Shown one piece after another: positions 20,283-27,598 of a stretch of DNA of 64,000 nucleotides; the first letter of the stretch is position 1, and every line of letters begins with the position of its first letter. The DNA comes from Cryomorphaceae bacterium (GTDB taxonomy: Bacteria > Bacteroidota > Bacteroidia > Flavobacteriales_D > Parvicellaceae), in assembly GCA_905182525.1 (NCBI GenBank), contig CAJJBV010000001.1:1-64000 (forward strand), in the 5' to 3' direction. The position numbers and the translations under genes are program-made. Under the pieces are notes generated by a model, which did no database searches, had not been told where the DNA came from, and was given only the letters and a program-made list of their open reading frames with translations.

Positions 20283-20302
20283 TAATTAACATTTGTTAAT
20301 TA
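20283..20302. promoter_or_regulatory. 20-bp perfect inverted repeat, candidate Crp-type operator
   Basis: TAATTAACA-TT-TGTTAATTA is a perfect 9+2+9 dyad lying 88 bases before the first Crp-like gene (minus strand) and 110 bases before the divergent CAP-domain gene. Dyads of this size next to a regulator gene often serve as its operator. The AT-rich background makes chance palindromes more likely, so this is inference. Confidence 0.45.
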
Positions 20303-20352
20303 TACAATTTAAAACATTTCAAAGAATATAAATTGCTACTTTAAATGTTAAA

Positions 20353-20371
20353 AACTACTTTTTAAGTAGTT
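20353..20371. promoter_or_regulatory. Second perfect inverted repeat (8+3+8)
   Basis: AACTACTT-TTT-AAGTAGTT, 41 bases before the CAP-domain gene. It could be an operator, a leader hairpin for that gene, or a weak terminator. It differs in sequence from the dyad at 20283. Confidence 0.4.
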
Positions 20372-20411
20372 TAAAACCATAAAAAAGATAACTCTACAAA
20401 ATTGTAATAAA

Positions 20412-21014
20412 ATGAGAAGAAATACATTGTTTTTTATTTTTTTATTTTTAGTAAAAATAAACTTAGCTCAATTAGAGTTACATAGGTGGAGCGATGACTC
20501 TTATGGAAAATATAACTCTGATTCATTTCAAAAGTTAGAAATTGTAAATCAAAAAATTGATGTTGTTAACATTGACTATCCCTTGTTAAATGCAGCAATT
20601 TTTTATTCAACAAATCTTCAAAGAGAAAAGTATAGAAAAATACCATTTATTTTTTCTAAATACTTAACTAAAGCAGCACAAGAACATTCTGAAGATATGG
20701 TAGAGTTTAAATTCTATTCTCATACAAGCAAAGTAAGAGGTAAAAAGACCATGTCGGAAAGACTAAAATTAGTTGGTATTTCAAATGCTTTTACAGCAGA
20801 GAATATTTTTGATTTTTTTTTAAAATCCCCAACATATTGGTCTTTAGCTCAGGGATTAGTTAATGGATGGATGGAATCAAAAGGACATAGAGCAAACATT
20901 TTAAACAAGAATTATGAATATTTAGGTTGCGGATCTAAATATTATTTCAATAAAGATTGGATTGATTATTTTTATGTGAAATCAACTCAAAATTTTTCTT
21001 CTATTAGTCCTTAA
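20412..21014 (+). CDS. Secreted CAP-domain (SCP/PR1-like) protein
   Basis: 200 aa with a signal peptide (MRRNTLFFIFLFLVKINLAQ). The CAP fold is seen from an N-terminal helix (NAAIFYSTNLQREKY), then LTKAAQEHSEDMVEFKFYSH (conserved His plus Glu), the TAENIF strand, and GLVNGWMESKGHRANILN with the second conserved His and the signature W..S.GHR.NIL. Bacterial CAP proteins are exported and many bind lipids or modify the envelope; the precise job is unknown. It is divergent from the Crp pair, with a shared regulatory region of 216 bases. Confidence 0.85.
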   Translation: MRRNTLFFIFLFLVKINLAQLELHRWSDDSYGKYNSDSFQKLEIVNQKIDVVNIDYPLLNAAIFYSTNLQREKYRKIPFIFSKYLTKAAQEHSEDMVEFKFYSHTSKVRGKKTMSERLKLVGISNAFTAENIFDFFLKSPTYWSLAQGLVNGWMESKGHRANILNKNYEYLGCGSKYYFNKDWIDYFYVKSTQNFSSISP

Positions 21015-21044
21015 TTTAATAATATTATTAAACTAATTTTTTCT

Positions 21045-21054
21045 TGTCATGACA
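21045..21054. promoter_or_regulatory. Perfect 10-bp palindrome TGTCATGACA
   Basis: Lies 29 bases before the ATG of the small membrane protein at 21084. The half-site TGACA also appears, in a similar dyad, before htpG. Candidate operator only. Confidence 0.25.
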
Positions 21055-21083
21055 TATTGTAAATTTATTTATTAATATAATAA

Positions 21084-21395
21084 ATGCAAAAACTTAAAGA
21101 CAAATGGGGAATTAAATCAAACGTTCAATTGATTCTGATATTTGCTGTTTTTGCAATTAATGGTTCTTTTGCATCTTGGGTTGCAAGTCCAGTAACTTCT
21201 TTTTTTGGTATTGACAAAGATATAGTAAGTCCCATGGTTTTCTGGCCTTTAAGAATAGCTCTAATATTTCCAATTTACCAATTTACTCTTCCATTAACTG
21301 GTTTTTTATTAGGTCAGTTTAAGTTTTTTTGGGATTTTGAAAAAAAATTCTTGTCTAAAATTGGATTAGGTTTTATTTTCAATAAAAAAAGATGA
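21084..21395 (+). CDS. Small membrane protein, DUF6787-like
   Basis: 103 aa, starting MQKLKDKWGIKSNVQLILI and containing two to three hydrophobic segments (VQLILIFAVFAINGSFASWV, PLRIALIFPIYQFTLPLTG), ending in FGQF-like GQFKFFWDFEKKFLSKIG. The KWxIKS start and the GQF.FF.....K..L...G end recall a Bacteroidota inner-membrane family (DUF6787). Some members were once misnamed prolipoprotein diacylglyceryl transferase, but no Lgt motif is present. Function unknown. Confidence 0.7.
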   Translation: MQKLKDKWGIKSNVQLILIFAVFAINGSFASWVASPVTSFFGIDKDIVSPMVFWPLRIALIFPIYQFTLPLTGFLLGQFKFFWDFEKKFLSKIGLGFIFNKKR

Positions 21396-21501
21396 TACAA
21401 TTCAAATATGACTGCACCTCATTTATTTATAGAGTTAGGTCTAATTTTCTTAGATTTATTGTATTATGCTTGAAAAAAAGAAACAGTTTTAATCTAAACT
21501 A

Positions 21502-22857
21502 TTATCCTCTTTTTTGTCTTTTATGATAAGTTTTATCACCTCGTGTTTTGGGTTTTTTATACTTTTTCTTAATTTCTCTTCTGTAGCTTCCTCCTAAGTT
21601 AATTTTCTTGTTTTCTTCCTTTTTCTCATGAAACCCGGCAACTAATTCAATTTTTTTTATGTTACGATTTTCATTTTTTCTCAATTTACCATCCGATTTT
21701 TCTTCTTCTATTAAATCTTTTGAAATTTCAACTTCATCTGGAATCTCTAAAATGGGGATTGTTAAAGACATAAGGTCTTCTATTTCATTTTTGAATTTTT
21801 TTTCTTTATCTGTATAAAATAACAATGATTTACCTTCTCTTTCAGCTCTTCCAGTTCTACCAATACGATGCATATAGTTTTCTGGGAATTCCGGGGTGTC
21901 AAAATTAATAACATGAGTAATGTTGTCTAAATCAAGACCTCTTGACATAATATCTGTAGAAACTAAAATTCTGTATAAACCAGAATCAAAATTTTCTATG
22001 GACCGAATTCTATAGTTTTGAGATTTGTTAGAATGTATAATACAACTTTCGTTTCCAAATTTTGGTTCTATAGATTCAAATAGCTTATCAGCCATCTTTT
22101 TGTTTGAAACAAAAACAAGAACTTTTTTAAATTGGTCCTTGTCTTGAAGTAAATTTTCAAGTAGGTTAACTTTAGTATTGAAATTTGCTGCTTTATAGCA
22201 TTGCTGACTAATATTATCTAATGGTGTCCCACTTAGGGCAATTGAAATTTTAACAGGTGAAATAAAAAATTCATCTATCAATTCATCAATATATTCGGTT
22301 ATTGTAGCAGAAAACATAATATTTTGTCTTTTTTGAGGAAGAAGTTCGAAAATATTTGAAATCTGTCTTTTAAACCCCAAATCAAGGATTACATCTACTT
22401 CATCAATTACTAGTTTTTTAATTCCTTTAACAGCTAATGAGTTATTAAGAATTAAATCATATAATCTTCCGGGAGTTGCTACTACAATATCTGACCCTTC
22501 TAATAGCTCTTTACTCTGTCTTTTAATATTTACACCACCATAAATGCCTATAGTTCGAATACTTAAATATTTAGTAAAATTATCAATTTCTTGTTGAACT
22601 TGAATAACAAGTTCTCTTGTTGGTACTAATATTAATATTCTAGGATTTAATTGTTTCGAAAATTTTAGTTCGTCCAATAATGGCATCATATATCCAAGAG
22701 TTTTACCTGTTCCGGTTTGAGCAATTCCTAAAATATCTTTTCCTGAAAGAATAACAGAGAAAGCCTGGTCTTGAATTGGAGTAGGGGTGACAAATCCTAA
22801 ATCTTCAATAGCATTAAAAAGTTGTTTTCGAAGACCAAATTTTAGAAATGAAGGCAT
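21502..22857 (-). CDS. DEAD/DEAH-box RNA helicase with basic C-terminal tail
   Basis: 451 aa. Motifs: TPTPIQDQAF (Q motif), AQTGTGKT (Walker A), PTRELVIQ, TPGR, DEVD in place of DEAD (Walker B), SATI, SRGLD and HRIGRTGR. The last 80 residues are very basic (RKNENRNIKKIE, SYRREIKKKYKKPKTRGDK), a typical disordered RNA-binding tail that the other helicase (3539-4675) lacks. DEVD keeps the Asp-Glu needed for Mg-ATP, so the enzyme should be active. Likely role: ribosome assembly or RNA turnover. It is convergent with the DUF6787-like gene. Confidence 0.9.
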   Translation of the reverse strand: MPSFLKFGLRKQLFNAIEDLGFVTPTPIQDQAFSVILSGKDILGIAQTGTGKTLGYMMPLLDELKFSKQLNPRILILVPTRELVIQVQQEIDNFTKYLSIRTIGIYGGVNIKRQSKELLEGSDIVVATPGRLYDLILNNSLAVKGIKKLVIDEVDVILDLGFKRQISNIFELLPQKRQNIMFSATITEYIDELIDEFFISPVKISIALSGTPLDNISQQCYKAANFNTKVNLLENLLQDKDQFKKVLVFVSNKKMADKLFESIEPKFGNESCIIHSNKSQNYRIRSIENFDSGLYRILVSTDIMSRGLDLDNITHVINFDTPEFPENYMHRIGRTGRAEREGKSLLFYTDKEKKFKNEIEDLMSLTIPILEIPDEVEISKDLIEEEKSDGKLRKNENRNIKKIELVAGFHEKKEENKKINLGGSYRREIKKKYKKPKTRGDKTYHKRQKRG

Positions 22858-22954
22858 TTTTATTTTTTATTTATGCAAGGTATAAATCAATAAGACTTTA
22901 TTAAATTTTAAATGAATATTATTGTTGTGAAAGAATAAGTTCTGTATCTATTAA

Positions 22955-23179
22955 ATTTACAATTATATTGCACAAAATAATAATTATCTAATAAAACTAG
23001 AGATTGAACTAAATCATCATACCAATTCAAGCATTCTCATTAATGAGCTCACAAAGTCCTTTAATAAACAGTTGGAGCTTAAAGAATACATAGCTAAAAA
23101 AATTAAATCTTCTCAAAGTGGTGAAAAGCTTTCTTGGGTTAGAAAATACAATTCTCTTTTTATTCATACTTGGAAATAA
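22955..23179 (+). pseudogene. Possible gene remnant or small ORF without a clear start
   Basis: Within the 333-base gap upstream of the YgjP-like gene one frame stays open for 74 codons and ends in KSSQSGEKLSWVRKYNSLFI then HTWK and TAA. It has protein-like composition (acidic and basic helices, ELTKSFNKQLELKEYIAKKI) but no ATG or GTG; the only usual start is TTG at 23072, giving 35 aa. The stop overlaps the TTG option of the next gene. It may be the tail of a lost gene or a small protein with a rare start. I do not recognise a family. Confidence 0.3.
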
Positions 23180-23190
23180 ATAAGCTGATT

Positions 23191-23901
23191 ATGAAAGTTT
23201 TAAGAATACAAGATTTAGAAATTAAACTTAAAAAAAGTTTTAAAGCAAAAAATATTTCAATTAAAATAAAACCATTTGAAGGTGTTTTAGTCACTGTTCC
23301 AATGCTAGTTTCTTTTAAACTTGCAGAAGATTTTGTTAAAACAAAAATTAAATGGATTAATAAAAACCTTAATAAAGTTCAAAAACAAGAACAATCGTAT
23401 ACTTTTTTTAGTGCTAATAGTTCTTTTAAAACCAGATCTCACCTAGTAAATATAACTAGTACAGAATTGTCTAAAAATACTGTTCACATAGAAAATACTA
23501 ATGTGAAAGTCTTAATCTCCAAAAAGCTTAGTATTTCATCTGAAGAAAATCAGCTTTATATTAGAAATATTATTCTAGAAATATGGAGAAAAGAGGCTAA
23601 GGAGTATTTGCCCAAGAGAGTAAAAGCATTAGCTATAGACCATGATTTTAATTATCAAAAACTAACTATTAAAAATACCAAATCAAGGTGGGGGAGTTGC
23701 TCTTTTGATAATAATATAAACCTCTCTTTACATTTAATGAGAATTTCTAATGAGTTAATTGATTATGTTATTTTACATGAACTTGTACACACAAAGGTAA
23801 AGAACCATAGTTCAAAATTCTGGGAAACTTTAGAAAAACATTGTCCAAATTCTAAAATTCTAGATAAAGAACTGAAAAAATATAGTTTAAGAATTTTTTA
23901 G
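23191..23901 (+). CDS. YgjP-like M48-type metallopeptidase (DUF45)
   Basis: About 236 aa from ATG 23191 (a TTG at 23170 is possible but overlaps the preceding open frame). The C-terminal half has the zinc signature: KSRWGSCS, then LIDYVILHELVHTKVKNHSSKFW, where HELVH plus a later His bind zinc and Glu is the catalytic base. The N-terminal half is a beta-rich domain (RIQDLEIKLKKSFKAKNISI) typical of the family. Cytoplasmic, substrate unknown; other members are linked to restriction systems or are free-standing. Here it is free-standing and overlaps the end of the convergent mgsA gene by 4 bases. Confidence 0.85.
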   Translation: MKVLRIQDLEIKLKKSFKAKNISIKIKPFEGVLVTVPMLVSFKLAEDFVKTKIKWINKNLNKVQKQEQSYTFFSANSSFKTRSHLVNITSTELSKNTVHIENTNVKVLISKKLSISSEENQLYIRNIILEIWRKEAKEYLPKRVKALAIDHDFNYQKLTIKNTKSRWGSCSFDNNINLSLHLMRISNELIDYVILHELVHTKVKNHSSKFWETLEKHCPNSKILDKELKKYSLRIF

Positions 23902-24269
23902 TTGTTATAAAAACCTTTCATAAGAAGAGCTGCACTAGAAGGATTTGTTGCCAAGGGAACATCATGAACATCGCACAATCTCATAAGCATTGAAATGTCA
24001 GGTTCGTGGGGATGCTTTTCCAACGGGTCTCTAAAAAATATTACCATATTACAAGTGCCATCTGCAACTTTTGCCGCTATCTGAGCATCTCCTCCAAGTG
24101 GTCCTGAAAGCAAAGCAGTAACTTTAAAACCAGCTTTTTTTACTTTTTCGCCAGTAGTTCCAGTTGAAATTAATTCTATTTCATTTTTATGCAAAATATC
24201 AGACTGTTCATTTATAAACTGAACCATTTCTGCTTTTTTTCCATCGTGAGCAATTATTGCAATTATCAT
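23898..24269 (-). CDS. mgsA: Methylglyoxal synthase
   Basis: 123 aa. Converts dihydroxyacetone phosphate to methylglyoxal and phosphate, a bypass that relieves sugar-phosphate stress. It shows IAHDGKK (N-terminal His and Asp), the phosphate loop STGTTGEKV, SGPLGGDAQIAAKVA with the catalytic Asp, and FFRDPLEKHPHEPD with the conserved HPHxxD. Family length is 120-150 aa, so this is complete. It follows the YrdC-family and transaldolase genes on the same strand. Confidence 0.93.
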   Translation of the reverse strand: MIIAIIAHDGKKAEMVQFINEQSDILHKNEIELISTGTTGEKVKKAGFKVTALLSGPLGGDAQIAAKVADGTCNMVIFFRDPLEKHPHEPDISMLMRLCDVHDVPLATNPSSAALLMKGFYNN

Positions 24270-24344
24270 AATTAATTTTGAATGTAAAACTATAAACTAT
24301 ATTTATTATTCTCTTAGTTAGAATGTTAACCTTACGTTAATTAT

Positions 24345-24953
24345 TTATAAAATACCAGCTCCTTGTCTTATCAATACTGGACTTTCCGAAGTTAAGTCTA
24401 TAATTGTTGAAGCAACATTTTTACCGTATCCATAGTTTATTACTGCATCAACATTTTTTTCGAATTTTTCAAAAATAGCAAGTGGGTCAGTAGTATATTT
24501 TATAATATGATCTTCATCATTTACGCTTGAACAAACTAAAGGATGATTTAATTCTTCAACAAGAGTTTTTATAAATTTGTGATCTGGAACTCTTATTCCA
24601 ATTTCTTTTTTATTTGTTTGAAAAATTTTAGACACACTATTATTAGCATTTAAAATGAATGTAAAAGGACCAGGGAGAGTGCTTTTAAGTGTTCTAAAAG
24701 TCTTTCTGTCTATAGGCTTGGTATATTTAGAAATATTACTTAAATCCTTGCAAATCAAAGAAAAATTACTTCTTTTAAGTTTTTCATTTTTAATTTTAGC
24801 TAATCTTTCAATACCTTTTTTACTTTTAATACTTGTTGCAAATGCATATATAGTATCAGTTGGAACAACAATAAGACCATCGTTATTAAGTATATCTATT
24901 ATTTTATGAATTACTCTTAAATCAGGATTTTCAGAGAGAACATCAATAAGCAT
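24345..24953 (-). CDS. Sua5/YciO/YrdC-family protein (YciO-like)
   Basis: 202 aa. The YrdC fold binds ATP and RNA; TsaC/Sua5 members make threonylcarbamoyl-AMP for the t6A tRNA modification. Visible: GLIVVPTDTIYAFATSIKSK (the nucleotide pocket, P-T-D/E-T-Y), LKRSNFSLICKDLSNISKY, LPGPFTFILNA, IGIRVPDH and PLVCSSVN. It looks more like the YciO branch than TsaC. The other paralogue at 43463 keeps PTETIW and STSANLSG and is the better candidate for the t6A enzyme. It starts 6 bases after the transaldolase stop, so they are probably co-transcribed. Confidence 0.82.
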   Translation of the reverse strand: MLIDVLSENPDLRVIHKIIDILNNDGLIVVPTDTIYAFATSIKSKKGIERLAKIKNEKLKRSNFSLICKDLSNISKYTKPIDRKTFRTLKSTLPGPFTFILNANNSVSKIFQTNKKEIGIRVPDHKFIKTLVEELNHPLVCSSVNDEDHIIKYTTDPLAIFEKFEKNVDAVINYGYGKNVASTIIDLTSESPVLIRQGAGIL

Positions 24954-24959
24954 ATTTAT

Positions 24960-25616
24960 TTATCCATTTACTTTTTTAAAATCTGACAAGAATTTAGCAA
25001 GACCAATATCTGTCAATGGATGATTTAAAAGAGCTGTTATAGCGCTAAGTGGGCCTGTCATAACATCTGCTCCAATTTCTGCACACTGTATAATATGTAT
25101 AGGATGTCTAACAGATGCAGCTAATATTTCAGTTTCAAACAAATAATTATCATAAATCCCTCTTATTTGAGCAATTAAATCCATTCCGTCAGTGCTAACA
25201 TCATCTAATCTACCAATGAATGGAGAAACATAAGTAGCACCAGCTTTTGCAGCTAAAAGAGCTTGGCCTGCAGAAAAAATAAGTGTACAATTTGTCTTAA
25301 TTCCTTTATCAGAAAAATATTTTATTGCTTTAATACCATCTTTGATGATAGGAACTTTAACTACTATATTAGAATGAAGTTCCGCTAAAGCTTCCCCTTC
25401 TTCAATCATGCCCTCAAAGTTTGTAGAAATAACTTCAGCACTTACATCGCCATCAACTATTTCACATATTTTTTTATAATGATCAATAATATTTTTCTCA
25501 CCTGAAATTCCTTCTTTTGCCATCAATGAAGGGTTAGTAGTAACACCATCTAAAATCCCTAAATCTTGAGCTTCTTGGATCATTTTAAGGTTTGCAGTAT
25601 CTATAAAAAATTTCAT
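24960..25616 (-). CDS. Transaldolase (small, fructose-6-phosphate-aldolase-like)
   Basis: 218 aa, the short TalC/MipB type. A class I aldolase TIM barrel: [44 protein letters not shown] (with the ring-side Lys), [53 protein letters not shown]. The Schiff-base Lys is the one in VKVP. It moves a dihydroxyacetone unit between sugar phosphates in the non-oxidative pentose phosphate pathway. A TACTTTTG box lies 25 bases before the start, so it probably leads a transcription unit with the YrdC-like gene and mgsA. Confidence 0.92.
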   Translation of the reverse strand: MKFFIDTANLKMIQEAQDLGILDGVTTNPSLMAKEGISGEKNIIDHYKKICEIVDGDVSAEVISTNFEGMIEEGEALAELHSNIVVKVPIIKDGIKAIKYFSDKGIKTNCTLIFSAGQALLAAKAGATYVSPFIGRLDDVSTDGMDLIAQIRGIYDNYLFETEILAASVRHPIHIIQCAEIGADVMTGPLSAITALLNHPLTDIGLAKFLSDFKKVNG

Positions 25617-25640
25617 TTATTTGTTTTAATATGTTTAGCA

Positions 25641-25648
25641 CAAAAGTA
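25641..25648 (-). promoter_or_regulatory. Putative -7 promoter box of the transaldolase gene (TACTTTTG)
   Basis: Matches TAnnTTTG on the minus strand, with a leader of about 24 bases before ATG 25616. No clear -33 element. Confidence 0.4.
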
Positions 25649-25696
25649 ATGATATTTAAAAATTGTTACACTAATATTAATAGTAGTTGCTAACAA

Positions 25697-26176
25697 TTAA
25701 TTAGAGAAATATATGCATTCACATTTACAAGAGTTTGTATAGTGAATACAATGGAATGAAACATTACATTTTTCTTCCCATATTTTACCTAAATTTTCAA
25801 TAGGTTTTAATCCGAATTTTGAGTTTAATTTTCCCGCAGGAGTATTGTTCTTAACTTTCCATGCGTAAGCAGACACTTTTTCTTTTCCTGTTGTTTTTTC
25901 TTTAAAGTAAAATGATAAGAGACTTGTTCCTATTTTTTTTCTTTGCCAATCTTTAGCAATGGCTATACTGTCAATAATTATGGTTTTAATACTTTTCTTT
26001 ACAATTAGAAAACCAATAATTTCACCTTTGTAAAAAGCAATTATTTTATCAATTTTTTTATAAATAAAATATTCATTAGAATGATATCCTATTCCAAATA
26101 CTGAATTTGAAATTTTGACACATTGATGTAAATGGGAGGGATTTAAATTCTTTATTTCTCTTATTTTAAAAGACAT
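25697..26176 (-). CDS. GNAT-family N-acetyltransferase
   Basis: 159 aa. The acetyl-CoA-binding core is seen as IIGFLIVKKSIKTIIIDSIA (strands beta4/5) then IAKDWQRKKIGTSLLSFYF, which fits the Q/RxxGxG/A loop, and later VSAYAWKVKNNTPAGKLNSK. The C terminus is rich in Cys (HYTNSCKCECIYFSN), which is unusual for this fold and could bind metal. Substrate unknown. It lies just downstream of the SRP RNA gene on the same strand. Confidence 0.75.
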   Translation of the reverse strand: MSFKIREIKNLNPSHLHQCVKISNSVFGIGYHSNEYFIYKKIDKIIAFYKGEIIGFLIVKKSIKTIIIDSIAIAKDWQRKKIGTSLLSFYFKEKTTGKEKVSAYAWKVKNNTPAGKLNSKFGLKPIENLGKIWEEKCNVSFHCIHYTNSCKCECIYFSN

Positions 26177-26198
26177 TTAAAATAAAAGATACAAAAAA

Positions 26199-26296
26199 TG
26201 GGCAAGCTACTCATATCGCACCGCTACAACCATTTACCCTTGCTATGTTCCCATCCTGGGGGATTAAACAGGAGCTGGTCGTATGAGACTTGCCCA
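26199..26296 (-). ncRNA. ffs: Signal recognition particle RNA (small bacterial type)
   Basis: About 98 nt read on the minus strand. The ends pair (TGGGCAAG with CTTGCCCA, then CTCATA with TATGAG). The apical part carries the domain IV-like core CAGGATGGGAACATAGCAAG followed by GGTA, corresponding to the conserved GGAAxxxAGCAgGGGTA loop that binds Ffh. This RNA works with Ffh and FtsY in co-translational membrane targeting. A covariance-model search (bacterial small SRP) would confirm it and set exact ends. Confidence 0.88.
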
Positions 26297-26325
26297 CAGC
26301 AAATGTAGAATATTATTTATTCTTT

Positions 26326-27597
26326 TTATAGATTTTGATGAAATTTAGTTCCAATTATAGTACCAATAACTAATCCTGTAAGTTCTGTACCAAACAAGCC
26401 AGTATTTTCACTTTTTGAAGTGTTATTATTTTTATCATAAATCCATTTTTTTTCTGGATTGAATAATGTTATGTTAGCTCTATGACCTTTTTTGATGATT
26501 GGAACTTCACATTGTAAAATAGTTCTTGGATTAATAGACATACACTGTACAATTTTTTCAATCCCAAGAAAATCTTTTAAATAAGTTAGCGCAAGTGGAA
26601 AGCAAATTTGAGTTCCTATAGTTCCAAAAGGAGAAAGATTAAATTCTACTTCAGTGATTTCTTTTTCGTTAGGCTGGTGGTATGATGTAATTACATCAAT
26701 AACTCCACTTTTAACTCCTTCAATAAGTGCATTCCTGTCAGCCTTTGTTCTTAGTGGTGGAAGTATTTTAAATTTATTCTCGAATTGATCAAGAATCCCT
26801 TCATCGAAAAGAAGGTGATATATTGATGTGCCGCAACTTAGATTATTTTGAGTTTTTTTTGCAATTTTAATTTGATCAACACTATTTTTAGATGATAATA
26901 TATTAAAATGTAATCTACCATCATGGTATTTATTAATCATCATGTCTCTACTTATCATTAACTCTTCAGAAAGACTAGGTATTCCTTCAAGACCAAGCTT
27001 AGTAGATACAACTCCTTCATTTATTAAACCTTTTGGAGCTATTGTTTTATCATAAGGAAATGATATAATTAGCGCATTAAAGTTTTTTGCGTAAAGTAAT
27101 GCTCTGGAAAATAAACCACCATGAACAACTGGTCTTGTATTGTCTGTAAAAGCAAGAGAACCGGCAGTATACATATCATACATTTCTGATAATTGCTCTC
27201 CCTTACTATCCTTAGATAAACTTCCATATGGTATAACTTCGATACCAATTTCTTTACTTGAGTTAATACAAAAAAGAATATCGCTTTTTTGATCTCTTGA
27301 TGGATCAATTGTTGGCTGAAGACCTATCCCAGTAAACCCCCCTGAAATTGCAGATTTATATCCTGAATCTAATGTCTCTTTTTGTTCGTTTCCAGGTTCT
27401 GGGAAATCTACAGAGAAATCAAAAAGACCAGGACAAATATGAAGATTATCTGATTCAATTATTTCAGCATTTAAATCTGTAATATTATCCTCAATGCTAC
27501 TAATTACTCCATTTTCTAAAAGAATGTCTTTTTTAGTATTATTGTAATTAGAATTAGAGTCTACAATTATTGCATTTTTAATTAAAATTGAGGACAT
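26326..27597 (-). CDS. Dihydroorotase-like amidohydrolase lacking the catalytic His pair
   Basis: 423 aa, amidohydrolase fold similar to PyrC of the multifunctional type: SSILIKNAIIVDSNSN, CPGLFDFSVDFPEPGNEQ, SGGFTGIGLQPT, AFTDNTRPV, LTYLKDFLGIEK. In active dihydroorotases the first strand reads DxHxHxRxPG and binds two metals. Here it is DFSVDFPEPG, so both His are missing, and the enzyme is probably inactive or structural (inference). Such His-less homologues are common in Bacteroidota. It starts one base after the stop of the BatA-like gene, so the two are tightly coupled. A true PyrC would have to be elsewhere in the genome. Confidence 0.85.
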   Translation of the reverse strand: MSSILIKNAIIVDSNSNYNNTKKDILLENGVISSIEDNITDLNAEIIESDNLHICPGLFDFSVDFPEPGNEQKETLDSGYKSAISGGFTGIGLQPTIDPSRDQKSDILFCINSSKEIGIEVIPYGSLSKDSKGEQLSEMYDMYTAGSLAFTDNTRPVVHGGLFSRALLYAKNFNALIISFPYDKTIAPKGLINEGVVSTKLGLEGIPSLSEELMISRDMMINKYHDGRLHFNILSSKNSVDQIKIAKKTQNNLSCGTSIYHLLFDEGILDQFENKFKILPPLRTKADRNALIEGVKSGVIDVITSYHQPNEKEITEVEFNLSPFGTIGTQICFPLALTYLKDFLGIEKIVQCMSINPRTILQCEVPIIKKGHRANITLFNPEKKWIYDKNNNTSKSENTGLFGTELTGLVIGTIIGTKFHQNL

Positions 27598-27598
27598 A

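Noticed and set aside
26199-26296. tRNA or tmRNA
   Set aside because: No cloverleaf or CCA end; the long paired ends and GGGAACATAGCAAGGGT core fit SRP RNA instead.
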